DNA of 49,846 bases from JAVBLQ01 sp031553435. Lineage in GTDB: Bacteria; Bacteroidota; Bacteroidia; Bacteroidales; Azobacteroidaceae. Position numbers and translations under genes: made by a program. This document shows positions 34,746 to 43,442 of the stretch, in pieces. Position 1 is the stretch's first letter. Every line of letters begins with the position of its first letter. The notes below the pieces were generated by a model. It did no database searches and was not told the DNA's origin. It saw only the letters and a program-made list of their open reading frames with translations. Where the stretch lies: assembly GCA_031553435.1 (NCBI GenBank), contig JAVBLQ010000124.1, positions 1 through 49,846 of the forward strand, in the 5' to 3' direction.

Positions 34746-37385
34746 ATGAAGAAACACATCGCATTGTTATTATTTGCAGTAATTTTTGTTTTCTTTTCAG
34801 CTTGTAAAGAAAAAGAAAAACAGGAAGCTTACCTTGATACGAATTTGAGTTTTGAAGAACGTGTTGATAGTTTGGTCGCACAAATGACTTTGGAAGAAAA
34901 AGTCTCGCAAATGTGTTATGAATCCCCTGCCATCGAGCGACTTCATATTCCGGCTTACAATTGGTGGAATGAATGTTTGCATGGAGTTGCCCGTTCCGGA
35001 ATCGCAACCGTTTATCCTCAGGCCATCGGTATGGCAGCTATGTGGGATGATAATGCAATGTTTCAAATTGCCACAGCCATTTCTGACGAGGCCAGGGCGA
35101 AACACCACGAATATGCTTCCCGGGACAAAAGGGGCATTTATCAAGGGTTAACATTCTGGACTCCCAATATCAATATTTTCCGTGACCCCCGTTGGGGACG
35201 TGGTATGGAAACTTATGGAGAAGACCCATACCTGACCGGAGAACTGGGTGTTGATTTCATCAAAGGTTTGCAAGGTGATGATCCTAAATATTACAAACTG
35301 ATTGCTACGGCCAAGCATTTTGCTGTCCATAGTGGTCCGGAATCAACCCGTCACTCATTTGATGTGAATCCAAGCGATTATGATTTTATCGAAACCTATT
35401 CTCCTCAATTTAAAAAAGCAGTAGAAGAAGCTAAAGTATATTCCGTGATGTGTGCTTATCAACGCTTAAAGGGATTGCCTTGTTGCGGAAATAAATATCT
35501 GGAAGATTTGTTGCGGAATAAATGGTCATTCCAAGGTTACATTGTTTCTGATTGTTGGGCTGTCAGGGATTTTTTTGAAGTAAATGCCCACCATGTGGTT
35601 AACACCAAAGCCGAAGCTGCTGCCATGGCTGTGAAAGCCGGAACAGATCTTAATTGCGGAGATTCTTATCCTGCTTTGGTCGAAGCTGTTAAATTAGGTT
35701 TGATCACAGAAAAAGAAATCGATATTTCAGTAAAAAGATTGATGCTTGCACGCATGAAACTGGGCATGTTTGATCCTGATAATATGGTTAAATATGCACA
35801 AATCCCTTATACAGTGGTTGATTCTAAGGAAAATCAGGCATTGGCATTGGATGCGGCTCGCAAGTCCATCGTTTTATTAAAAAATGAAAAAAACATTTTA
35901 CCTTTCAGTAAAGATGTAAAAAAGGTGGCGGTGATTGGCCCTAATGCCGATGATTTAGAGGTATTATTGGGAAATTACAATGGTTATCCTTCGGCTCCCA
36001 AAACTCCATTGGCCGGTCTGAAAGAAAAATTGCTTAACGCAGAAGTCATTTTTGCTCAGGGATGTGCATTAGCTGAAAAACTACCTTATTTACAGGATAT
36101 TCCTTCCGAGTATTTATTTACTGATGAATCCAAGAAAGAAAACGGATTGAAAGGAGAATATTTTGCTAATTCGAATTGGGAAGGACAAGTAACACATGCG
36201 CGCGTGGATAAAAATGTTGCTTTCACTTGGTGGGCCACTGCTCCTTTCAGCGATATGAAATACGACGAATTTTCTGTTCGTTGGACAGGAGTCCTTGTGC
36301 CTCCGGTTACCGGAGAATATGCCATCGGTTCAGATGCTTTCTCAGGATGCCGTCTGTTTTTGGAAGATAAATTATTGGGCGAAAGAGAAGATGTGCATCA
36401 CGCTCGTAAGGAATATGAAATAATGACTCTCGAAGCCGGAAAAGCATATAAAATAAAAATAGAATATAAACAAAAAAATACCGAATATGCTTTGATGCAT
36501 TTACTTTGGGATACACCGAAACCCAACTTAAAACAAGAAGCTATTGATCTGGCGAAATCTTCCGATTTGGTTGTACTTTGCATGGGTTTAAGTCCCTTAC
36601 TCGAAGGCGAAGAAATGAAGGTAAAAGTAGATGGATTTTCCGGAGGCGACCGTTTGGATATTCAACTGCCTAAAACACAAACCGATTTGATTCGCGAAAT
36701 TCAAAAGCTGGGAAAACCTACAATCTTGGTTTTGTTGAATGGTAGCGCCCTTGCTTTCAATTGGGAAGCCGAAAATATTCCTGCGATTATCGAATCCTGG
36801 TATCCCGGTCAAGCCGGAGGAACAGCCATTGCCGATATTATTTTCGGAGATTACAATCCGGCAGGCCGTTTGCCTTTGACATTCTACAAATCGATTAAAG
36901 ATATTCCTGCTTTTGACAATTATGATATGGCTGGAAAAACTTATCGTTATTTCAAGGGACAACCTTTATATGAATTCGGTTACGGATTGAGTTACTCTAC
37001 TTTTGAATATGAAGTGGATAAAATTCCGGCTGAAATTAAAACCGGAGAAAAAATTGAATTATCTGTTAATGTAAAAAATACCGGAAAATTAGATGGAGAT
37101 GAAGTCGTTCAATTGTATGTGACTCTTCCCAATGCCAAAGAAGTTCGTTCTTTACAAGGATTCAAACGTATTCACCTGAAAGCGGGAGAAACAAAAACAG
37201 TAAACTTTACCCTTTCATCCCGGCAATTAGCAACATTAGATCAAGATAATCAGCCGGTTATGCAGGAAGGAAAAATATTGATATCTGTTGGAGGAAAACA
37301 ACCCGACAGTAAATCCATCTCAGCTAAACAAGTGGTGCAAAAAGAAGTAAAAGTCAATGGATCAAAACAGTATGTAGTAAATTAG
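34746..37385 (+). CDS. GH3 beta-xylosidase/beta-glucosidase lipoprotein with PA14 insert
   Basis: An 879-residue GH3 enzyme, probably lipid-anchored: the signal ends FFSAC with Cys20. Order: GH3 N-terminal barrel (about 35-340) with EKVSQM, AYNWWNECLHGVARSG (xylosidase-like), NIFRDPRWGRGMETYGEDPY, ATAKHFAVHSG and the nucleophile Asp in IVSDCWAV (about residue 269). Then the GH3 C-terminal domain, split by a PA14 domain (about 460-610; GLKGEYFANSNWEG, WTGVLVPPVTGEYAIG), and a C-terminal fibronectin III-like domain. The ECLHG motif is typical of GH3 xylosidases and arabinofuranosidases. With the GH115 upstream, xylosidase activity on the outer or periplasmic face is the best guess. Confidence 0.93.
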   Translation: MKKHIALLLFAVIFVFFSACKEKEKQEAYLDTNLSFEERVDSLVAQMTLEEKVSQMCYESPAIERLHIPAYNWWNECLHGVARSGIATVYPQAIGMAAMWDDNAMFQIATAISDEARAKHHEYASRDKRGIYQGLTFWTPNINIFRDPRWGRGMETYGEDPYLTGELGVDFIKGLQGDDPKYYKLIATAKHFAVHSGPESTRHSFDVNPSDYDFIETYSPQFKKAVEEAKVYSVMCAYQRLKGLPCCGNKYLEDLLRNKWSFQGYIVSDCWAVRDFFEVNAHHVVNTKAEAAAMAVKAGTDLNCGDSYPALVEAVKLGLITEKEIDISVKRLMLARMKLGMFDPDNMVKYAQIPYTVVDSKENQALALDAARKSIVLLKNEKNILPFSKDVKKVAVIGPNADDLEVLLGNYNGYPSAPKTPLAGLKEKLLNAEVIFAQGCALAEKLPYLQDIPSEYLFTDESKKENGLKGEYFANSNWEGQVTHARVDKNVAFTWWATAPFSDMKYDEFSVRWTGVLVPPVTGEYAIGSDAFSGCRLFLEDKLLGEREDVHHARKEYEIMTLEAGKAYKIKIEYKQKNTEYALMHLLWDTPKPNLKQEAIDLAKSSDLVVLCMGLSPLLEGEEMKVKVDGFSGGDRLDIQLPKTQTDLIREIQKLGKPTILVLLNGSALAFNWEAENIPAIIESWYPGQAGGTAIADIIFGDYNPAGRLPLTFYKSIKDIPAFDNYDMAGKTYRYFKGQPLYEFGYGLSYSTFEYEVDKIPAEIKTGEKIELSVNVKNTGKLDGDEVVQLYVTLPNAKEVRSLQGFKRIHLKAGETKTVNFTLSSRQLATLDQDNQPVMQEGKILISVGGKQPDSKSISAKQVVQKEVKVNGSKQYVVN

Positions 37386-37393
37386 ACTTGATG

Positions 37394-37487
37394 AATTGAA
37401 AATGGAAAGTGGAAAATTGAAAATTGAAAATGATTTCGTGTGTAAGCATCATTTTCAATTTTCCACTTTCCATTTTCAATTATTTTA
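37394..37487 (+). terminator. Very long hairpin after the GH115-GH3 operon
   Basis: The left arm (37394-37434) and right arm (37448-37481) are complementary over about 34 bases, the left carrying an eight-base repeat (ttgaaaat) as a bulge. They are built from the words aattgaaaatggaaagtgg. A tattttaag tail follows, so it probably ends transcription. The same words occur at 28684-28712. Confidence 0.6.
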
Positions 37488-37568
37488 AGAGTTCCAACGC
37501 AGAGCGGCCGTAATCATCCGCTACTCCCCGTCTTTTTGGATGTTTCTGTCTCCGTTATTTTTGCGTAA

Positions 37569-38039
37569 AAAAATGAAGAAAACCTCTCTTATGAGGACAG
37601 GGCGGAACTACGTTCGAGGCTTTCCTATCCCATTATGTGTGCTTTGGAGAAATGGATAGTGAAAGAATATCCCCATGTGCTTCCTAAAGGACGCATCGGA
37701 AAAGCCCTGAGTTATACCTATAAGATATACCACCGCTTATCCCGTTACCACCTGGACGGAAGATACCGCATTGATAATAACCTGGCAGAGAATGCCATCC
37801 GTCCACTCGCCCTGGGAAGAAAAAACTACCTGTTTTGTGGAAACCATTCTGCAGCCGAAGATGCAGCTGTGATCTACTCCCTTTTCGGTTGTTGCAAGGA
37901 AGCCGAGGTCAACTTCCGGCAGTGGCTGGTATATGTGCTGGATAACATCCACTCCTATGACAATGATTACTCGAAAGACCTGGACAAACTCTTGCCTAAA
38001 CACTGGAAAGTAGAAAATTGCAATAAAACCACCGGGTGA
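37569..38039 (+). pseudogene. IS66-family transposase, C-terminal relic
   Basis: The open frame from 37569 (first ATG 37635) to the stop at 38039 matches the C-terminal part of IS66 TnpC: HRLSRYHLDGRYRIDNNLAENAIRPLALG, then RKNYLFCGNHSAAEDAAVIYSL, with the catalytic Glu in NLAENAIRP. The N-terminal two thirds, including the first two catalytic Asp motifs, and the accessory genes tnpA/tnpB are absent, and a TAA at 37566 closes the frame upstream. It is a dead remnant of an insertion that marks the edge of the accessory region. Confidence 0.85.
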
Positions 38040-38055
38040 ATAAAAATCAATCAAA

Positions 38056-38098
38056 GTCTCTAACTGGTCTCTGAATATTTTGGAGATTTGTTAGAGAC
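38056..38098. repeat. Inverted repeat after the IS66 relic
   Basis: gtctctaac (38056-38064) and gttagagac (38090-38098) are perfect 9-base arms around 25 bases. This may be the remaining terminator of the IS66 transposase gene or part of its end. The 38040-38193 stretch otherwise holds no gene. Confidence 0.35.
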
Positions 38099-38193
38099 AA
38101 AATCAACTCCAAAATTAGAAAACGGACTTCACCGGATGCTTATGTACAAAGCAAAAGTTGATATGAGATAAAAAAGTGTAAAATACTAAATAA

Positions 38194-38430
38194 GTCAGGG
38201 AAATACGCAGGGCAAAAGCGCCTACACCGAAATTTTTCAAAACTTTGCGGACAATCGGATTGGCTTTGGCGGCTGCCGGTGCAGCAATTTTAGCTGCGCC
38301 TGTTGCTTTGCCTGTGGGCTTGGTGGCCGCTGCCGGATATGTGGCATTGGCAGGTGGTGTGCTGACTGCCGTTAGTCAAACGGCAGTGGATACTTCCGAT
38401 AAAAACGCTTCAAGCAATGAAAATCCTTGA
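38194..38430 (+). CDS. Small hydrophobic protein, holin/phage-associated type, start lost
   Basis: The frame from 38194 reads VREIRRAKAPTPKFFKTLRT and then an alanine/glycine-rich hydrophobic stretch (LALAAAGAAILAAPVALP; AAAGYVALAGGVLTAVSQ) with a polar tail. The part before the first usable start (TTG at 38245) looks like the conserved (S/A)PTPKFFK...R.IG segment of small Bacteroidetes phage-associated proteins, so the native start was probably upstream and was lost where the IS66 relic sits. It overlaps the next small gene by 14 bases. Two membrane helices are predicted by eye. Confidence 0.5.
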   Translation, partial: VREIRRAKAPTPKFFKTLRTIGLALAAAGAAILAAPVALPVGLVAAAGYVALAGGVLTAVSQTAVDTSDKNASSNENP

Positions 38431-38608
38431 AACAGCTACTAACGGCCATGTACGTGCAGGAACATTCGGTGGGGCGTTATTGTCCGTTTTTAGCAATATA
38501 TTTATGGATGATTTGGTAAGAACGGCTGTTTTGGCAGCTGTAGGCGCAACGGTCAGTTTCCTTGTTTCAATGGCTTTAAAGTATCTATTCCGGCGTTTCA
38601 AACGCTAA
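38417..38608 (+). CDS. Small holin-like membrane protein
   Basis: A 63-residue protein with one or two hydrophobic segments (GTFGGALLSVFSNIFM; LVRTAVLAAVGATVSFLVSMALKYLF) and a positive C-terminus (RRFKR). Similar pairs of small membrane proteins lie in the lysis or packaging parts of Bacteroidetes prophages, which suggests a holin-like role. No endolysin or structural gene is nearby. A good terminator follows at 38651. Confidence 0.55.
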   Translation: MKILETATNGHVRAGTFGGALLSVFSNIFMDDLVRTAVLAAVGATVSFLVSMALKYLFRRFKR

Positions 38609-38650
38609 AAAATCTACCGTTTTTGGTGTGGTAACCTTTCGGTAGGTCGG

Positions 38651-38676
38651 GGCTTCCTTCGCGGGAAGCCTTTTTT
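38651..38676 (+). terminator. Terminator of the small membrane protein pair
   Basis: Stem ggcttcc / ggaagcc with a six-base loop (ttcgcg), followed by six T. Typical intrinsic terminator 43 bases after the stop at 38608. Confidence 0.85.
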
Positions 38677-38679
38677 GTT

Positions 38680-39369
38680 TCCGCATGATTACAAGGAAGC
38701 ATTCACAAAGCTTAGGCACCGAATTTGGGAATTGGACGGAATTTCCAAAAGGAAACGGAATAAAAAGCGTAGCGGCTTTATGCCGTAGTCTTTTGGAAAC
38801 CCGAAGGGCTTGTTCCGGACAATTGCGGCATACCTTTGCCTATGCTTTTGAGTGCGTGTGCGCGGGCTTTCTTTGGGGATAGACAATTCAAAAGAGGCTG
38901 TGGAAAATGGCCAATAGAAAATCAAACATTATTTTTTGTAGCTTCTTTTAACCTTGAAGGGTGGGTGGGGTTTTCCCCCTTTCCGGAAACGGCTTCATTC
39001 CTTATGGGTGGGAAGTTGTGCGGCTATTTAACATAATTGGGTTATGTTGCAAGGCGTTAGCCCGTAGCGATAGCGAAGCCCGCAGGGTTGTGGACATAAC
39101 TACATGTTATGTTATTTAGCTTCGGTTGGTTTGGGTTTGGCGCAAAGGCGAGAGGGGTGGTTGAGCCTGCTTTTTTGCCGTAGCCGATTGCGCTTTGCCG
39201 CCCGCAGGTATGAGGACGGACAATGGGCAACGACGGCGAAGCTGCAAAAAATGTGACAAACCCCAAACCAATCCGCGCACAACGGGTGGGTACATTATAA
39301 AAGCCGGTTCGGGAAAGGGGAATTATTAAACAATTCCTTTTCTGTACCCTTTTGAAAATGAAAGAAGAT
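38680..39369. other. GC-richer, gene-free accessory stretch with nested inverted repeats
   Basis: No ORF here has convincing protein features; the several short ones overlap on both strands and have low-complexity composition. The base composition is visibly richer in G+C than flanking genes. Two structures stand out: an attC-like double stem at 39030-39113, and a long-range inverted repeat 39126-39139 / 39257-39271 (ttggtttgggtttg against its complement, one extra base). A weak hairpin (ggaatt..aattcc) near 39339-39358 lies next to the hsdM stop. Confidence 0.5.
39030..39113. repeat. attC-like double-stem imperfect palindrome
   Basis: Outer pair AACATAA (39030-39036) with TTATGTT (39107-39113); inner pair GTTATGT (39041-39047) with ACATAAC (39094-39100); the two stems are separated by 4- and 6-base unpaired spacers, and the terminal part (39048-39093) is variable. 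This two-box layout is that of integron attC sites, and ATTTAAC at 39026 fits the R'' consensus RYYYAAC. The matching R' box (GTTATTT) deviates, and no integrase is in the window. Confidence 0.3.
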
Positions 39370-40830
39370 TTAATTTAAACCCTCTTTTATAGTCTCCAAA
39401 CTTCCTAATGCACTTTTTATATTATTGATAATTTCAACAATTAAATCTTCAGGTTCTGGTAAATTATCTAAATCAATAACACCTTCATCTTTCAGCCAGG
39501 GAATATCTAAATTAGTTTTATCTCTTTGAAGAATCTCATCATAACTAAATTTTCTCCAGCGCCCTTCTTGATTTATCTTACTCCACGTTTCTTTTCTTTT
39601 AGAGATGTCATTAGGTCGATAGCAACTTATAAAATCACGCAAATTTTCAAATGTTAGCGGATTTTTTTTTGGTGAATGACTAATGTTTGTTCTGTAGTCA
39701 TAAAACCAAATATCCTGTGTCGCATGCTTTTTATGTTTTCTGCTAGTATCGAAAAACAATACATTCGATTTTACACCTTGTGCATAAAAAATTCCTGTTG
39801 GTAAACGAAGGATAGTGTGAAGATTTACTTCTTCCAACAGCTTTCTTCTAACGGTTTCTCCCGCTCCCCCTTCAAATAGGACATTGTCAGGTAATACAAC
39901 AGCTGCACGTCCGTTTTCTTTGTTTAGCATTGTTACAATATGTTGTAAAAATGCTAGTTGTTTATTACTTGTAGTTACCCAAAAATTCTTTCTTTCAAAG
40001 TAGCCTTCTTTTGTAGCTAGTTTTATATCATTTGTTGGAATGTCACTGCTGCTTTTCCCAAATGGCGGATTTGCCAGTACAATATTTACTTTTTCAATAT
40101 CCTCATCTTTTACTTTTAGACTATCACAAACATGTATATCTGGTGTTTGTTTCAAATCGCCAATGCCATGAAGATACAAGTTCATCAGGCATAATCGAGC
40201 TGTTGATTTTTCTATTTCCCATCCATGAAAAGCGTTAAACTTTATAAATTTTTTATCTTTTTCGGATAGATTTGGTAGCTTATCCAAATATTCTAATGCT
40301 CCTAAAAAGAAACCTCCCGTTCCACAGGCGGGGTCAGCAATAGTCTCATTAGGTTGAGGACAAATACATTCTACTATTGCCTTGATAACAGCACGAGGCG
40401 TGAAGTATTGCCCTGCACCACTATTCTCGGCATTCTTTTGAAGAAGTGATTCATAAATTTCCCCTTTTAAGTCATAATCAGTAGATGTCCAATCTTCTTC
40501 ATTTATAAGATGGATGAGCTTTCTTAATTTCACAGAATCACTGATTTTATTCTGTGCTCCTGCAAAAATATCTTTCAACATTCCTCCGGATTCTGATAAA
40601 AGTTTCAAAATACTTTCATATTGGAATAATAATCCACCATCTTTATTGGCAACTAATTTCCCCCAATCACAAATCTCTGGCAAGTTGTATTTTCGCTTAT
40701 TTTCATCTGCCATTTTAAGAAATAGAAGATATGTGAGTTGTTCTAAATAGTCATTATATCCTAATCCGTCATCACGAAGTGTATCACAAAATGACCATAT
40801 TTTTTGCACTAAATTACTCGTATTCATCAT
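39370..40830 (-). CDS. hsdM: Type I restriction-modification DNA methyltransferase subunit
   Basis: The modification subunit HsdM (486 residues) transfers a methyl group from S-adenosylmethionine to adenine. It has the N-terminal helical domain (LVQKIWSFCDTLRDDGLGYNDYLEQLTYLLFLKM), QYFTPRAVIKAIV, motif I DPACGTGGF at 166-174 and the catalytic motif IV NPPFG at 254-258, typical of N6-adenine enzymes. It is the last gene of the operon. Its first ATG (40828-40830) overlaps, as ATGA, the stop of the preceding HNH gene once that gene's frameshift is corrected. No hsdR gene follows; the next 700 bases are non-coding. Confidence 0.95.
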   Translation of the reverse strand: MMNTSNLVQKIWSFCDTLRDDGLGYNDYLEQLTYLLFLKMADENKRKYNLPEICDWGKLVANKDGGLLFQYESILKLLSESGGMLKDIFAGAQNKISDSVKLRKLIHLINEEDWTSTDYDLKGEIYESLLQKNAENSGAGQYFTPRAVIKAIVECICPQPNETIADPACGTGGFFLGALEYLDKLPNLSEKDKKFIKFNAFHGWEIEKSTARLCLMNLYLHGIGDLKQTPDIHVCDSLKVKDEDIEKVNIVLANPPFGKSSSDIPTNDIKLATKEGYFERKNFWVTTSNKQLAFLQHIVTMLNKENGRAAVVLPDNVLFEGGAGETVRRKLLEEVNLHTILRLPTGIFYAQGVKSNVLFFDTSRKHKKHATQDIWFYDYRTNISHSPKKNPLTFENLRDFISCYRPNDISKRKETWSKINQEGRWRKFSYDEILQRDKTNLDIPWLKDEGVIDLDNLPEPEDLIVEIINNIKSALGSLETIKEGLN

Positions 40831-40887
40831 GCGGCTTGTCTTTTAAGTTCGTTGTATTTTCTTAATAAAGAGTTGTAAAATATCTGA

Positions 40888-41895
40888 TTATTGCAACTTG
40901 CTAAGTAATAAAACAATGGGGCTTTTTACGATATTACAATTACTGAATCTACGCTTTTCGAATAATTGTGCTGTCAAAAGTAATTCTGTTTTTAGTTGTT
41001 CCTCATTGTCAATATTAGCATTCGATTTAATCAAATTATATATAAAATCCATAGTCCAGGAATCAAACTTTAAATAGTCATCAATATATCGCCTTTCTAT
41101 ATTAAAAACCTCAAACCATGTAATATTTTTTTCACTATCAGTGTTAATTGTTAATACCCACTTGCCTTCGTCGTTATTAATATCCGTTTGTGGTATAATG
41201 CTCTCTGTGAAAGAAAAGTTTATATTCAATTCAGTTGTGTATGGATATGCAAAGCTCCTACGAACATCATCTTTATACAATATATCTTGTTCTTTCTTGG
41301 CTTTTTCGTTACAAAAAGAACACATTGGGGCCAAATTATATAAATTGACAGCCAGTAATGGATATATTGATTTAGGTAACAAATGGTCATAATCTTCTCT
41401 AAAAGTTTGATGCATATTTTCAACACCACAAAATGGGCATATCTTGTCCAGAGGCATATCTGAATACATTTGTTTATAATGCCCTATAATATCCCATCTA
41501 TCAGATTTGAGTGTTGTTTCCGATATATATTTCATAAGATTATAAAGACTATCATTACCTATTAATTGTTGTAAAGAGTCTTTCTTAATATCAGAACAGT
41601 CAACTGAAGTATCTTCAAAAAAGCATTTTATACATTGGCATTTCTCAATTCTTGAATAAAAATCATTTTTCTGCTCATTTGTAAGTTTTTTATATGAGTT
41701 GAAAAACAATTTAAATTTTTCTGCTAATGTTGGGCTAATGCTTAAAAGAGATGAAAATTCAGGATGAAAGTAATTGCCATCTATTCTAAATGCGGTACTA
41801 CGTTTTACATTTCTTATTCTTCGGAAAAAGAACAGTAGATGTTTATGTAACCTGTGTAATGAGTGTTTCCTGATATATTGATACTTATATAACAT
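40888..41895 (-). CDS. HNH endonuclease, PtuB/TIGR02646-like, probably frameshifted at its 3' end
   Basis: A 335-residue protein with an HNH (His-Me finger) nuclease core and two zinc-knuckle CxxC pairs: CPFC at 153-156, DYDHLLPKSIYP at 168-179 (the H is catalytic), NLYNLAPMC with Asn 184/187 and CSFC at 192-195. This arrangement is that of the TIGR02646 HNH proteins paired with ATPases in Septu (PtuB) and some retrons. As read it ends at 40888. Dropping one base of the T5 run at 40923-40927 (A5 on the coding strand) continues the frame as KAPLFYYLASCNNQIFYNSL, then LRKYNELKRQAA, and stops at 40829-40827, exactly overlapping the hsdM start. The corrected protein has 355 residues. The ATPase gene ends two bases upstream. 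Confidence 0.85.
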   Translation of the reverse strand: MLYKYQYIRKHSLHRLHKHLLFFFRRIRNVKRSTAFRIDGNYFHPEFSSLLSISPTLAEKFKLFFNSYKKLTNEQKNDFYSRIEKCQCIKCFFEDTSVDCSDIKKDSLQQLIGNDSLYNLMKYISETTLKSDRWDIIGHYKQMYSDMPLDKICPFCGVENMHQTFREDYDHLLPKSIYPLLAVNLYNLAPMCSFCNEKAKKEQDILYKDDVRRSFAYPYTTELNINFSFTESIIPQTDINNDEGKWVLTINTDSEKNITWFEVFNIERRYIDDYLKFDSWTMDFIYNLIKSNANIDNEEQLKTELLLTAQLFEKRRFSNCNIVKSPIVLLLSKLQ

Positions 41896-41897
41896 CT

Positions 41898-43442
41898 TTA
41901 TTTTTTTTGAGACAACATATCAATTCTTCTATATAGAGGCAATATTTGTGGTGAATCGCCCAATTTTTTGAGCTCCTCCTCTATTTTAGCAGGGTCTGTT
42001 TCTTCGTGTAGTTCTTTTATTTTGTCTGACGCTTCTTTTGATATTACTTCATCCATTCCAAATGCCATTTGAAGAATATTATCGAAAGATGCTCCAAATG
42101 TTTCTTGACCTGGATTTCTCACCTCGATATTTTCATTATTGATTCTTTCAAAGATATATACATTCTCTCTTGGGCAGTCTGATACAATGAAAGGCGAATG
42201 AGACGTTAAATATAAATCTTGTTTTCTGGATTCTGTGAGTTCTTTTAAATGGCTAATAAAAAGCCGTCTCCATTTAGGGTTAAAATGAGTTTCAGGTTCA
42301 TCTAATAGAAACAATGAATTATCATGGTCAACCATAATTACCGAACCAAAAATATTAAAATATTGGTGTTCACCATCGCTTAATGAAAGATAATCCACTG
42401 TCTGTCCATTTTCTAGCTCCAGCTTCAATTCAGAATAGTGTAAAACCTTGTCCTTATTAGGGACAGAAGGCATTTTATTAATTAAACGCCGATTTTTTCG
42501 GTCTTTTTCTATATTTTTTCGTACAACTTTATCAATCATTAAATTGTTTAAAAGTTCAAATTTGTATAAAGCTGTATATAGGTTATATGCAGATTTAAAG
42601 AAGTGTGTTAATGCTTCTTTAGTGGCATCATCAAAATAAAAGTCGAGAGTATATTTGTTTAGCTTTTCATCATATTCATAACAAGTAGCAGTATTTATTA
42701 AAAAATTTCTCCATTCCCTGAGTTCATCTGTTAATATTACTCCCACTTCTCCATTCACAGGAATTTTAGGTGCTGCCGGTGAATTTGTTTGGATGATAAT
42801 TTGAAAACTTTTCAGTTTCTTGATTTTTAACTCATTTTTTAACTTTCTTACTCCATCATATTTTTCAAAAACTAAATTACTGATAACAATACCCAGGTTG
42901 GTACTATAATCCATAAAATAAAACCTCGGCTCATAGTCTGTATTGTCAAACCCTTTCATAGCTCTATTCGCTGTGTATATTGCGTATTCATCATAATAGG
43001 CGAGAAAGGGAATACTAATAGTTTCGTTTTCTCCGGATGTATATCCTATTATTTTTACAGGAAGGTAGAGCTCAATTTCTTCTTCTCTAATACTTATCTC
43101 TTCTTTATTCTCGTTGATGATGATAACTTTAGGCGGTTTATTCATTTTTTCTTGAATAAATTCGACAAAGTATCTTTTATCGTTTAAAACAATAGAATAG
43201 GCAATCTCAAAAAGAAAAGGTGGTAATGTGCTTTTAGGCTTGTTACAATTTCTATATAATGAATCAAGGTACACAAATAAATCAGCTATAGATTCTAATA
43301 GCTGAGATTTACCAGAGCCATTTACTCCAATTAAACAGTTCGCATTTACAAAATTTCCAATGTTTTCAGGAAAATTTAATTCCAAACCTTCTATTAAAGG
43401 CTTATGCGGAATACTGTGTATTTTAATCCTTTTTATTTTCAT
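41898..43442 (-). CDS. Restriction-system-associated AAA/ABC-type ATPase (PtuA-like)
   Basis: A 514-residue ATPase of the SMC/ABC-like AAA_15/21 group. Walker A is GVNGSGKS at 39-46, the ABC signature-like stretch LSLSDGEHQYFN is near 350, Walker B and the catalytic Glu are in LFLLDEPETHFNP near 375-385, and the switch His is in YLTSHSPF near 412. Such ATPases accompany type I hsdM/hsdS genes and HNH nucleases. Together with the HNH gene just downstream it resembles the Septu pair PtuA/PtuB, in which the ATPase controls the nuclease. Its start lies 20 bases inside hsdS, so translation is coupled to the specificity subunit. Confidence 0.88.
   Translation of the reverse strand: MKIKRIKIHSIPHKPLIEGLELNFPENIGNFVNANCLIGVNGSGKSQLLESIADLFVYLDSLYRNCNKPKSTLPPFLFEIAYSIVLNDKRYFVEFIQEKMNKPPKVIIINENKEEISIREEEIELYLPVKIIGYTSGENETISIPFLAYYDEYAIYTANRAMKGFDNTDYEPRFYFMDYSTNLGIVISNLVFEKYDGVRKLKNELKIKKLKSFQIIIQTNSPAAPKIPVNGEVGVILTDELREWRNFLINTATCYEYDEKLNKYTLDFYFDDATKEALTHFFKSAYNLYTALYKFELLNNLMIDKVVRKNIEKDRKNRRLINKMPSVPNKDKVLHYSELKLELENGQTVDYLSLSDGEHQYFNIFGSVIMVDHDNSLFLLDEPETHFNPKWRRLFISHLKELTESRKQDLYLTSHSPFIVSDCPRENVYIFERINNENIEVRNPGQETFGASFDNILQMAFGMDEVISKEASDKIKELHEETDPAKIEEELKKLGDSPQILPLYRRIDMLSQKK

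Noticed and set aside
37442..37450. gtaagcatc as the left end of the IS66 relic
   Set aside because: It resembles the GTAAGC-type IS66 end, and a related string lies near 38140, but it falls in the loop of the 37394-37481 hairpin and the right copy is changed; too weak to call.
38685..39266. Several 60-80 residue ORFs on both strands
   Set aside because: They overlap each other in opposite strands, have odd composition, no domains and no initiation signals; treated as non-coding.
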